NCBI GenBank assembly: GCA_002305235.1
Contig: DBQL01000111.1
Location: forward strand, 768-6,777
DNA: 6,010 nt
Direction of reading: 5' to 3'
Source of the DNA: Prevotella sp. UBA1395
GTDB lineage: Bacteria > Bacteroidota > Bacteroidia > Bacteroidales > Bacteroidaceae
Below, piece by piece: positions 1-6,010 of the stretch (its first letter is position 1; each line of letters starts with the position of its first letter). Both the position numbers and the translations under genes were made by a program. The notes beneath the pieces were generated by a model. It worked only from the letters and a program-made list of their open reading frames with translations. It was not told the DNA's origin and searched no databases.

Positions 1-587
1 TTGATTTCGTACTCATCTTCGGCCCATATCACTTTGCCGTAAAGGTCGAAGTGGTGCTTGCGCCCCATCCATCTTTGGTGAGACAGCGGGGCGGTGGGAT
101 TGATACATCTCGATGCTCGCCTGATGACGATGCTCTCCTTGTGTCGCTCGATGGCATATCCCTGCCCGATTTTGTTGGACCGCTTGGTGCGAGAGTCGTA
201 TCGCCAAAGTTCCTGTCCGTCGTCCAAATAGAAGGTGGCGAGGTCGCCCTTGTCGATGGCAATGAAGAAGAAGTTGCCATCGGGACTGAGCCATGTGGAG
301 AGCACATGGGCGTAGCTGGTATTGGCGATGCTGACCTCCTGCTGCTGGTTGGTCATGACATCGAAGCAGAATACACGGTGGTTTTTCAGATAGTAGATGC
401 AGTGCCGGTGGTTGTCGGTGTACTTGGCAATGACCTTGGCATCGGGCGACAATGACTTTGCGACACCCTTGACCCTGTTGGCTACCGGGGTCTGTGAATG
501 GGCTGCGGTGAGCATGAGCAGCAGATAAAGCAGGGTGGCGAGTCGTTGTCTCAAAATGATCTTGAAATGATAAGATAGGAACGCCAT
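1..587 (-). CDS. Exported beta-propeller-like protein, function unknown (3' end outside window)
   Basis: This gene reads leftward off the window edge; 195 N-terminal residues are visible and the frame is open throughout. The chosen ATG (585-587) gives a short polar and basic N-terminus, then a hydrophobic stretch (about residues 16-28, ATLLYLLLMLTAA) ending in AHSQ, which looks like a type I signal peptide cleaved near residue 31. The mature part has two SPD turns, LSPDA at 46-50 and LSPDG at 100-104, 54 residues apart. Each is followed by a hydrophobic strand (KVIAKY, NFFFIAI), the pattern of blades in TolB/PD40 or dipeptidyl-peptidase-IV-type propellers. LWRYDSRTK at 127-135 resembles another blade strand. 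The protein is therefore probably periplasmic or surface-exposed. The 3' portion, which could carry a catalytic domain, is missing, so no function is assigned. It follows glyA by 67 bp on the same strand with no -7 box seen in between, so co-transcription with glyA is possible. Reality of the frame is well supported; the propeller call is an inference. Confidence 0.8.
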   Translation of the reverse strand, partial: MAFLSYHFKIILRQRLATLLYLLLMLTAAHSQTPVANRVKGVAKSLSPDAKVIAKYTDNHRHCIYYLKNHRVFCFDVMTNQQQEVSIANTSYAHVLSTWLSPDGNFFFIAIDKGDLATFYLDDGQELWRYDSRTKRSNKIGQGYAIERHKESIVIRRASRCINPTAPLSHQRWMGRKHHFDLYGKVIWAEDEYEI

Positions 588-605
588 TGGGAAATGGTCC
601 CAATG
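585..605. repeat. Perfect 8-bp inverted repeat covering a start codon
   Basis: CATTGGGA (585-592) and TCCCAATG (598-605) are exact reverse complements separated by the 5-base loop AATGG. On the minus strand the distal arm ends in the ATG of the secreted-protein gene, so in RNA the start codon would be paired. No T-run follows on the minus strand, so it does not look like an intrinsic terminator for glyA. It may be an RNA hairpin affecting translation, or a dyad operator, or chance. Confidence 0.6.
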
Positions 606-654
606 TAACGTCCCTATCGTCCTTGAAAGGTGTGAGTATCTTGGTATGCCGTGT

Positions 655-1935
655 TTAATAGGCAAACAGGGGATAGTCTTTCATCGTGGCATTCACTTTC
701 TCGCGTACACGCTTGATCACCTGCTCGTTTTCGGGATCTTTGAGCACTTCGTCGATAAGGTCGGCAACGAGGTGCATGAGGTCTTCCTTGGCCCCACGTG
801 TGGTGAGGGCTGCTGTACCGAGACGGATGCCCGAAGTTTGGAACGCGCTGCGATCATCGTAGGGCACCTTGTTCTTGTTGACAGTGAGATCGGCGGCGAC
901 GAGTGCGGTCTCGGCCACCTTGCCGGTGAGGTCGGGGTATTTTTGGCGCAGGTCGAGGAGCATGGAGTGGTTATCGGTACCGCCACTGACGATGCTGAAT
1001 CCGCGGTCGATGAGGTCTTGGGCCAATACGGCGGCGTTGGTCTTCACCTGTTGGGCATACTCTTTCCATGAGGGCAAGAGGTTCTCACCGAATCCCACGG
1101 CCTTGGCGGCGATGACATGCTCCAACGGGCCTCCTTGGTTGCCGGGGAACACGGCAGAGTTGAGCAGTTCGCTCATCTTCTTGACAACGCCCTTCTTGGT
1201 GGCCAGTCCCCAAGGATTGTCGAAGTCTTTGCCCAAGAGAATGACGCCGCCACGCGGACCGCGCAGGGTCTTGTGGGTGGTGGTGGTGACGATATGTGCA
1301 TATTGCAGAGGGTTCTTGAGCAGACCGGCGGCGATGAGGCCGGCGGGATGGGCCATGTCGATGAGCAGCAGTGCACCTACTTGGTCGGCGATTTTCCTCA
1401 TGCGCTCGTAGTCCCATTCTCTGCTGTATGCCGATCCGCCACCGATGATCAGCTTGGGTTTGTGTTGCAGGGCGAGGCGCTCCATCTCGTCGTAGTCTAC
1501 GCGGCCGGTCTCACGGTCGAGGGTGTATCCCACGGGATTGTAGAGAATGCCGGAGGTGTTTACCGCGCTGCCGTGAGAGAGGTGCCCGCCTTGGTCGAGG
1601 TCGAGACCCATGAATGTGTCGCCGGGCTTGAGCACGGCGAGCAACACGGCTTGGTTGGCTTGTGCGCCGGAGTGTGGCTGCACGTTGGCGTATTCGGCGT
1701 TGAAAACTTTCTTCACGCGCTCAATGGCAAGAGTCTCTACTTGGTCGACAACCTGACATCCTCCGTAGTAGCGTTTGCCGGGCAGGCCCTCTGCGTATTT
1801 GTTGGTTAGGTAACTGCCCATTGCTTTCATCACTTCGTCACTGACAAAGTTTTCTGAAGCAATCAGCTCCATGCCTCTGAGCTGGCGTTGATGCTCCTGT
1901 TCGATAAGATTGAATATCTCCTGATCTCTTTCCAT
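655..1935 (-). CDS. glyA: Serine hydroxymethyltransferase
   Basis: The enzyme is cytosolic and PLP-dependent. It interconverts serine plus tetrahydrofolate with glycine plus 5,10-methylene-tetrahydrofolate, the main source of one-carbon units for purines, thymidylate and methionine. The 426-residue product is near the usual 415-430. Visible landmarks are ELIASENF (23-30), [13 protein letters not shown] (47-59), the PLP-facing DMAHPAG (193-199), the Schiff-base lysine K222 in [25 protein letters not shown] (263-273), and R371 in SGIRLGT, which binds the substrate carboxylate. Compared with the E. coli enzyme as I recall it, there is an extra stretch of about 13 residues after GPRGG (roughly 234-253, with [10 protein letters not shown]). 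I chose the ATG at 1933-1935 (MERDQEIF); an in-frame upstream start near 1989 would place its codons inside the promoter. There is no clear Shine-Dalgarno site. The gene has its own candidate promoter and lies downstream of pyrBI on the same strand. Stop is TAA at 655-657. Confidence 0.97.
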   Translation of the reverse strand: MERDQEIFNLIEQEHQRQLRGMELIASENFVSDEVMKAMGSYLTNKYAEGLPGKRYYGGCQVVDQVETLAIERVKKVFNAEYANVQPHSGAQANQAVLLAVLKPGDTFMGLDLDQGGHLSHGSAVNTSGILYNPVGYTLDRETGRVDYDEMERLALQHKPKLIIGGGSAYSREWDYERMRKIADQVGALLLIDMAHPAGLIAAGLLKNPLQYAHIVTTTTHKTLRGPRGGVILLGKDFDNPWGLATKKGVVKKMSELLNSAVFPGNQGGPLEHVIAAKAVGFGENLLPSWKEYAQQVKTNAAVLAQDLIDRGFSIVSGGTDNHSMLLDLRQKYPDLTGKVAETALVAADLTVNKNKVPYDDRSAFQTSGIRLGTAALTTRGAKEDLMHLVADLIDEVLKDPENEQVIKRVREKVNATMKDYPLFAY

Positions 1936-1986
1936 TGTGTAGATGTTATTATGTGTGATATATAAGCTAAAACTTAAATATGGCTG

Positions 1987-2018
1987 CAAAATTAATCAAA
2001 ATATCCTTGATTTACAAA
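1987..2018 (-). promoter_or_regulatory. Candidate Bacteroidota-type promoter for glyA
   Basis: On the minus strand, TTTG (2015-2018) is followed by a 20-base spacer and then TAATTTTG (1987-1994), an exact match to the TAnnTTTG -7 consensus of Bacteroidota with the expected -33 TTTG. Transcription would begin around 1981-1983, giving a leader of about 46 bases before the glyA ATG. Basis: consensus match and position only. Confidence 0.65.
1994..2012. repeat. 6-bp inverted repeat within the glyA promoter spacer
   Basis: AATCAA (1994-1999) and TTGATT (2007-2012) are perfect inverted arms with a 7-base centre. The repeat fills most of the space between the -33 and -7 boxes and overlaps the -7 box by one base. 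That placement would suit a repressor operator, but arms this short in AT-rich DNA arise easily by chance. Confidence 0.35.
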
Positions 2019-2072
2019 CACATTGTTACCTTTTTGTGGCAGAAAAACGATGTGGGTAAGTTTTGGGGCAGC

Positions 2073-2528
2073 TCAGGCGAGTTCCACCTTGTCGATATCT
2101 TGTTCCATGTCGCAGTAGTGACATTTCAGGATTCCTTTTTCCTTGTCGACCACCGTAAACACGGTTTGCATAGGCTCGTTGTTGGTAATACACTTCGGAT
2201 TGTTGCATTTCACGATGCCGTGCAGCTCGTCGGGAGTTTCCACGCGCTTCTTCTCAGCCACTTCATAGTTGCGGATGATGTTCAGTACGATTTTGGGGGC
2301 GACGACAGAGAGCTTGCTGATCTCTTCATCGGTGAAATACTTGTCGGATATTTTGATGATGCCTTTTTTGCCGATCTTGCTCGAGGGCAGATTGTATCCG
2401 ATGGTCACCTGCACGTCGAGGTTGTGGAGATTGAGCAGGCGAACCACCTGATAGGTCTTGTCTGCGGGGATGTGGTCAATGACGGTGCCATTCTCGATGG
2501 CGGCCACTTGCAATTCTTTCTTTCCCAT
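2073..2528 (-). CDS. pyrI: Aspartate carbamoyltransferase regulatory subunit
   Basis: This is the non-catalytic allosteric chain of aspartate transcarbamoylase. In the E. coli family it joins catalytic trimers into a dodecamer and binds CTP, UTP and ATP. The 151-residue product is close to the 153 of E. coli. The N-terminal nucleotide-binding domain shows [11 protein letters not shown] (14-24, including the conserved D18-H19), the conserved [15 protein letters not shown] (46-60, with K59 matching E. coli K60) and NYEVAEK (87-93, K93 matching K94). The C-terminal zinc domain has all four cysteine ligands: C108-x4-C113 and C136-x2-C139. The start at 2526-2528 ([14 protein letters not shown]) aligns with family N-termini; starting further upstream would overlap the end of pyrB with unrelated sequence. 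It lies 29 bp after the pyrB stop and is almost certainly co-transcribed with it. Stop is TGA at 2073-2075; I see no convincing terminator hairpin in the gap that follows. Confidence 0.97.
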   Translation of the reverse strand: MGKKELQVAAIENGTVIDHIPADKTYQVVRLLNLHNLDVQVTIGYNLPSSKIGKKGIIKISDKYFTDEEISKLSVVAPKIVLNIIRNYEVAEKKRVETPDELHGIVKCNNPKCITNNEPMQTVFTVVDKEKGILKCHYCDMEQDIDKVELA

Positions 2529-2557
2529 AATGATTCTTACGCCGGTATTTATGATGT

Positions 2558-3505
2558 TCAGTCGATGATGGTCTTGTCGTTTCTGATGTCTTCCAAGGTG
2601 ATGCCAAGGCAATGGCAGAAGATGGCTTCACGGGCATAGAGACCGTTCTTGGCCTGCTGGATGTAGTAGGCATGGGGATTGCTGTCCACATCGTAGTCTA
2701 TCTCGTTTACACGGGGCAGGGGGTGAAGTATCTTCATATTGGGCTTGGCATTGGCCAGCATCGAGTTTCTCAGTATGTATACATTCTTTACACGCTCGTA
2801 TTCCATCAGGTCGGAGAAACGCTCTTTTTGAACGCGCGTCATATAGATAATGTCGGCGTTGGCAATCTCTTCTTCGCGAAAAGAGGTGTGCTCGTAGTAG
2901 GTGATGCCGTGTTTTTGGCAGTACAGCTTGTATTCCTGCGGCATGGCCAACTCTTCGGGCGCGATGAAGTGGAAGGTGGGATTATAATGGCGCATGGCCA
3001 TGATGAGGGAGTGGACGGTACGCCCGTATTTCAGGTCGCCAACAAGGCAGATGTTCAGGTTCTCGAGTGTGCCCTGTGTCTTATACATGGAGTAGAGGTC
3101 GAGCAAACATTGCGAGGGGTGCATGTGCGCGCCGTCGCCGGCATTGATGATGGGGATGGGGGCCACCTCGCTGGCATATTGGGCTGCCCCTTCTATGTAG
3201 TGTCTCATGGCAATGATGTCGGCATAATTGCTTACCATGAGGATGGTGTCTTTGAGAGTCTCACCTTTTGAGGTGCTCGAGGTTTTGGCATCCGAAAAAC
3301 CGATGACCTTTGCTCCAAGCCTGTTGGCGGCCGTCTGAAAACTGAGCTGGGTGCGTGTGGAGGGTTCAAAGAACAGTGTGGCGACGACTTTGCCTTTCAA
3401 AATCTCCCGGTTGGGGTATTTTTCAAACTCTTGCGACATTTCAAGCAGATATTCGATCTTTTGCCTTGTCAGGTCGGCAATTGTTACAAAGTTATGTTTT
3501 TCCAT
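2558..3505 (-). CDS. pyrB: Aspartate carbamoyltransferase catalytic subunit
   Basis: The enzyme condenses carbamoyl phosphate and L-aspartate to N-carbamoyl-aspartate, the committed step of de novo pyrimidine synthesis, in the cytosol. The 315-residue length is typical of the family (E. coli 310). The carbamoyl-phosphate loop [12 protein letters not shown] (45-56) holds S49-T50-R51-T52. The 80s loop TSSTSKGET (75-83) supplies the serine and lysine (K80) contributed across the subunit interface. [10 protein letters not shown] (123-132) has catalytic H129 and Q132. LKYGRTVHS (158-166) has R162, TRVQKERF (223-230) has R224 of the aspartate-binding loop, and HPLPR (261-265) closes the site. All expected residues are present, so the enzyme should be active. 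The adjacent pyrI indicates an E. coli-like allosteric holoenzyme rather than a free trimer. The start at 3503-3505 ([12 protein letters not shown]) fits the family. The gene is divergent from the penicillin-binding protein gene. Confidence 0.98.
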   Translation of the reverse strand: MEKHNFVTIADLTRQKIEYLLEMSQEFEKYPNREILKGKVVATLFFEPSTRTQLSFQTAANRLGAKVIGFSDAKTSSTSKGETLKDTILMVSNYADIIAMRHYIEGAAQYASEVAPIPIINAGDGAHMHPSQCLLDLYSMYKTQGTLENLNICLVGDLKYGRTVHSLIMAMRHYNPTFHFIAPEELAMPQEYKLYCQKHGITYYEHTSFREEEIANADIIYMTRVQKERFSDLMEYERVKNVYILRNSMLANAKPNMKILHPLPRVNEIDYDVDSNPHAYYIQQAKNGLYAREAIFCHCLGITLEDIRNDKTIID

Positions 3506-3621
3506 TGATGTTTTTGATTGAGTGTTCTGAAATCGAGTGCTAAGTTACTGATTATTTTCTATTATTAGAAGACAAATTAAAAGAAAAATCGTATTTTTGC
3601 AGAAATAAGAATGAAAATAAA
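3506..3621. promoter_or_regulatory. Divergent intergenic region between pyrB and the PBP gene
   Basis: This 116-bp AT-rich spacer must hold the leftward pyrB promoter and the rightward penicillin-binding-protein promoter. Rightward there is a clear -7 box (listed separately). Leftward I see only imperfect candidates: TTAATTTG (minus strand of 3573-3580) and TAACTTAG (minus strand of 3540-3547), each one base off TAnnTTTG and without a well-placed -33 box. No leader peptide with a pyrimidine-rich attenuator like that of E. coli pyrBI is apparent. Confidence 0.55.
3592..3599 (+). promoter_or_regulatory. Candidate -7 promoter element for the PBP gene
   Basis: TATTTTTG is an exact match to TAnnTTTG. 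No TTTG or TTG is found at the ideal distance upstream; TTAG (3565-3568, 23-base spacer) is the nearest weak substitute. Transcription would start near 3604-3607, leaving a leader of only about 15-18 bases before the ATG at 3622. Confidence 0.55.
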
Positions 3622-3625
3622 ATGA
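3611..3625 (+). other. Possible four-codon upstream ORF (MKIK) overlapping the PBP start
   Basis: ATG at 3611 opens a frame of four codons whose TGA (3623-3625) overlaps the ATG of the penicillin-binding-protein gene (3622-3624) in an ATGA arrangement. It lies just a few bases after the predicted transcript start. It could allow termination-reinitiation, or it may simply reflect A-rich leader sequence. There is no coding evidence beyond the overlap. Confidence 0.25.
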
Positions 3626-5934
3626 GAAGAACGTTCATTAAGTTTCTGTGGATTGCCTTGCTCTCGTCGGTGGCACTGGCGACCATACTTTTTTTTCTCA
3701 TCTGGTTTGGCGTAATAGGTTATTCACCCGATATAGAAAATTTGCAGAATCCCATCAGCAAGTCGGCATCGCTGGTTTATTCGGCTGATGGGAAGATCAT
3801 CGGAACTTATAATGTGGACAGGGCCAACCGCATTCCGGTGTCCTATTCCAAACTGTCTCCTCATTTGGTGCATGCGCTGGTCGCCACCGAGGACGAACGT
3901 TTCTATGAGCATTCGGGCATCGACTTCATCGCCTTGGGGCGCGCCGTCGTGAAGCGTGGCGTGATGGGGCAGACGAGTGCCGGAGGAGGAAGCACCATCA
4001 CCCAGCAGTTGGCCAAGCAGCTGTTCTCCACTCCCGCCAAGTCGACGCTGGAGAGAATGCTGCAGAAACCCATAGAGTGGGTGATCGCCATCAAGCTCGA
4101 GCGAAACTTCACCAAGGAAGAGATTATTGCGCTCTACCTGAATTATTTTGATTTCCTTCACGGTGCCGTGGGCATCAAGATCGCGGCCAATACCTATTTT
4201 AATAAGGAGCCAAAAGATTTGACGGTAAACGAGTCGGCATTGCTCATCGGACTGTGCAAGAACCCTTCGTTCTTCAACCCCGTGAGGTATCCCGAACGTG
4301 CGAAGGAAAGACGCGATGTGGTGCTGGCCCAAATGAGGAAGGCGGGATTCCTCTCGCCGGCGGAGTTTACGGCATATTCCAATGAGCCGATAGAGTTGCA
4401 ATTCCACAGGTCTGACCATAAGGATGGCATGGCGGTATATTTTCGTGAGTTCTTGAGACAATATATGATGATGGACAGGCCGAGCCGGGACGACTACCCG
4501 ACATGGAACCAGCGGCAGTTTGTCATCGACTCCATCGCGTTCGCTACCGACCCGTTGTGTGGATGGTGTAAGAAAAATACCAAGAAAGATGGCTCGTTCT
4601 ATAATGTATATACCGATGGCTTGAGGATTTACACGACAATCGACACAAGAATGCAACGCTATGCCGAGGAGTCGGTATATGGTCATGTGGCGCGCTACCT
4701 GCAGCCACAGTTCAATAAGGAAAACATGACCAAGCCCAACGCGCCGTTCACGGACAATCTCACGTCCGAACAGGTAAGGCAAATCATGTCGAGGGCTGTC
4801 AGACAGAGTGAGCGATACAGGGTGATGAAACTGTCGGGGGCCTCTGATGAGGAGATAGACAAGGCGTTCCGCACTCCTACCGATATGTCGGTGTTTACTT
4901 ATCATGGAGATATCGATACGGTGATGTCGCCATTAGACTCCATCAGGTATTACAAGTCTTTTCTCAGAGCCGGATTCATGAGCATGGACGCCCATTCGGG
5001 ACACGTCAAAGCCTATGTGGGGGGGCTCGATTTCGAGCACTTCCAATATGATATGGTGATGGGGGGGCGCAGGCAGGTGGGATCGACCATCAAGCCGTTC
5101 CTCTATTCCTTGGCAATGGAGAACGGAGCGTCTCCGTGTGACAAGGCACCTAATGTGCAACGTACATATATGGTTGCGGGCAAACCGTGGACTCCACGAA
5201 ACGCCAACCGGAGAAGATATGGCGAGATGGTAACACTGAAGTGGGGATTGGCGCAGTCCAATAACTGGATTTCTGCCTATCTGATGAGTAAACTGAACCC
5301 AAGGCAGTTTGTCAATATTCTGCATAAGTATGGAATAAGCAATCCGGATATCCATCCCTCCATGTCGCTCTGTCTGGGGCCCTGCGAGGTGTCGGTAGGT
5401 GAGATGGTCAGTGCTTATACTGCATTTGCCAACAATGGCATTCGCATCGCGCCCATGTTTGTGACGAAAATCGCAGATAAGGAGGGCAATGTCGTCGCGC
5501 AATTCCAACCGCGCATGAATGAGGTGATCAGCTCTGAAAGTGCATATAAGATGCTTGTCGAGCTGATGGCTGTTATCGACGAGGGAACCGGAGGGCGGTT
5601 GCGTTACAAATTTAACTTGGCAGGTGAGATCGGTGGAAAGACCGGAACGACCAATCGTAATTCAGATGCGTGGTTCATGGGATTCACACCGCAACTGGTA
5701 AGTGGCGTGTGGGTCGGAGGTGAGGAGCGTGACATACACTTCGATTCAATGTCGATGGGGCAGGGGGCGACGATGGCACTTCCGATATGGGCCTATTTCA
5801 TGAAAAAGATTTATCGTGATCAAAGTCTGCCCTATGATTCTACATCTGTATTCGATGTGCCTGCAGATTTCAATCCCTGTGCCAAAGATGATGATCATGC
5901 CGGTGAGTTCGGAATCGATGAGGTATATGAATAG
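3622..5934 (+). CDS. mrcA: Class A penicillin-binding protein 1A (bifunctional glycosyltransferase/transpeptidase)
   Basis: This inner-membrane enzyme polymerises lipid II into glycan strands and cross-links the stem peptides in the periplasm. The 770 residues begin with a short basic cytosolic tail and one transmembrane helix (about 7-31). The glycosyltransferase (GT51) domain follows: ATEDERFYEHSGID (88-101) with catalytic E90, GGGSTITQQLAKQ (121-133), and KLERNFTKEEIIALYLN (158-174) with the second acidic residue E160. A linker of about 225 residues leads to the transpeptidase domain with all three penicillin-binding motifs: S488-T-I-K491 (nucleophile and base), S546-N-N548 and K673-T-G-T676. 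Both activities should therefore be intact. The linker includes a CGWC pair (C313, C316), and C584 and C588 form a second close pair; disulfides are possible but unproven. There is no PBP1C-type C-terminal domain. The symbol is by family (also called ponA or pbp1A); the paralog assignment is less certain than the class. The start at 3622 puts the helix directly at the N-terminus. Confidence 0.95.
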   Translation: MRRTFIKFLWIALLSSVALATILFFLIWFGVIGYSPDIENLQNPISKSASLVYSADGKIIGTYNVDRANRIPVSYSKLSPHLVHALVATEDERFYEHSGIDFIALGRAVVKRGVMGQTSAGGGSTITQQLAKQLFSTPAKSTLERMLQKPIEWVIAIKLERNFTKEEIIALYLNYFDFLHGAVGIKIAANTYFNKEPKDLTVNESALLIGLCKNPSFFNPVRYPERAKERRDVVLAQMRKAGFLSPAEFTAYSNEPIELQFHRSDHKDGMAVYFREFLRQYMMMDRPSRDDYPTWNQRQFVIDSIAFATDPLCGWCKKNTKKDGSFYNVYTDGLRIYTTIDTRMQRYAEESVYGHVARYLQPQFNKENMTKPNAPFTDNLTSEQVRQIMSRAVRQSERYRVMKLSGASDEEIDKAFRTPTDMSVFTYHGDIDTVMSPLDSIRYYKSFLRAGFMSMDAHSGHVKAYVGGLDFEHFQYDMVMGGRRQVGSTIKPFLYSLAMENGASPCDKAPNVQRTYMVAGKPWTPRNANRRRYGEMVTLKWGLAQSNNWISAYLMSKLNPRQFVNILHKYGISNPDIHPSMSLCLGPCEVSVGEMVSAYTAFANNGIRIAPMFVTKIADKEGNVVAQFQPRMNEVISSESAYKMLVELMAVIDEGTGGRLRYKFNLAGEIGGKTGTTNRNSDAWFMGFTPQLVSGVWVGGEERDIHFDSMSMGQGATMALPIWAYFMKKIYRDQSLPYDSTSVFDVPADFNPCAKDDDHAGEFGIDEVYE

Positions 5935-5964
5935 GTATATAATTAGGTATATAATATGGTATAT
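5921..5964. repeat. AT-rich tandem repeat across the PBP stop codon
   Basis: Copies of about 12 bp with core AGGTATAT run head to tail: AGGTATATGAAT (5921-5932), AGGTATATAATT (5933-5944), AGGTATATAATAT (5945-5957) and a partial GGTATAT (5958-5964). The first copy is coding and supplies the last residues (VYE) and part of the TAG stop. The second copy carries another TAG in the same frame at 5944-5946. Two TATAAT hexamers occur at 5938-5943 and 5950-5955. Confidence 0.7.
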
Positions 5965-6010
5965 TCTTCAGATGGCTTGATGTAAGTCAATTCATTCGAC
6001 CGACTATCAC

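Noticed and set aside
51..455. Plus-strand open frame of 134 codons antisense to the secreted-protein gene
   Set aside because: It is the complement of the chosen frame, with composition expected from an antisense shadow, no recognisable motif and no leader of its own.
13..603. A 196-codon minus-strand open frame beginning with TTG at the left end
   Set aside because: It is out of frame with the signal-peptide-bearing protein on the same strand. Its translation is rich in His, Gln, Arg and Pro with no signal peptide or motif, whereas the chosen frame shows a signal peptide and SPD-type repeats.
588..654. Intrinsic terminator after glyA
   Set aside because: The only hairpin nearby (585-605) has no following T-run on the minus strand and overlaps the next gene's start codon.
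1117..1809. Plus-strand open frame of 230 codons opposite glyA
   Set aside because: It mirrors the strongly conserved glyA codons; the PLP-site and substrate-site motifs of glyA explain this DNA fully.
1936..1989. An 18-residue N-terminal extension of glyA
   Set aside because: The extension ([14 protein letters not shown]...) is not part of the family and would overlap the TAATTTTG promoter box; MERDQEIF is the natural N-terminus.
2529..2612. A 28-residue N-terminal extension of pyrI overlapping the end of pyrB
   Set aside because: PyrI proteins begin close to the nucleotide-binding strand, as [11 protein letters not shown] does; the extension is pyrB sequence in another frame.
3724..4905. 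Minus-strand open frame of 393 codons opposite the PBP gene
   Set aside because: It is long but antisense to the glycosyltransferase domain and linker, which have clear conserved motifs. The antisense product has no recognisable domain, and its length follows from codon bias in the PBP gene.
5935..6010. Terminator or new gene after the PBP gene
   Set aside because: No GC-rich hairpin with a T-run and no supported start codon is visible before the window ends; only the AT-rich repeat is seen.

Overview
The window looks like an ordinary chromosomal segment of a Bacteroidota species, most likely close to Prevotella or Bacteroides. Three things point there. The two best promoter candidates match the Bacteroidota TAnnTTTG -7 element. 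None of the genes has a clear Shine-Dalgarno site, and their starts sit behind AT-rich leaders instead. The proteins (serine hydroxymethyltransferase, an E. coli-type catalytic plus regulatory aspartate transcarbamoylase pair, and a class A penicillin-binding protein) read as Bacteroidota versions. The family-level placement is inference from protein character, not from a search.

Layout from left to right. Positions 1-587 (minus) hold the first 195 residues of an exported beta-propeller-like protein of unknown function, cut by the window edge; its start codon lies in one arm of a perfect 8-bp inverted repeat. Positions 655-1935 (minus) are glyA. A 137-bp gap (1936-2072) carries a good glyA promoter with a small inverted repeat between its two boxes. 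Positions 2073-2528 and 2558-3505 (minus) are pyrI and pyrB, transcribed pyrB then pyrI with a 29-bp gap. The 116-bp AT-rich gap 3506-3621 separates pyrB from a divergent gene, 3622-5934 (plus), a complete bifunctional class A penicillin-binding protein. Its stop codon lies inside a short AT-rich tandem repeat that runs into the last, gene-free 76 bases.

Functionally, pyrB and pyrI make the catalytic and allosteric chains of aspartate transcarbamoylase, the committed step of pyrimidine synthesis. glyA makes glycine and one-carbon units used for purines, thymidylate and methionine, so the minus-strand genes share a nucleotide and one-carbon theme, although glyA seems to have its own promoter. 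The penicillin-binding protein builds peptidoglycan and is unrelated except for the shared intergenic region. I found no mobile element, CRISPR array, tRNA, rRNA or defence gene, and no convincing new multi-gene system. The items worth a second look are small regulatory or repeat structures and the unidentified secreted protein.
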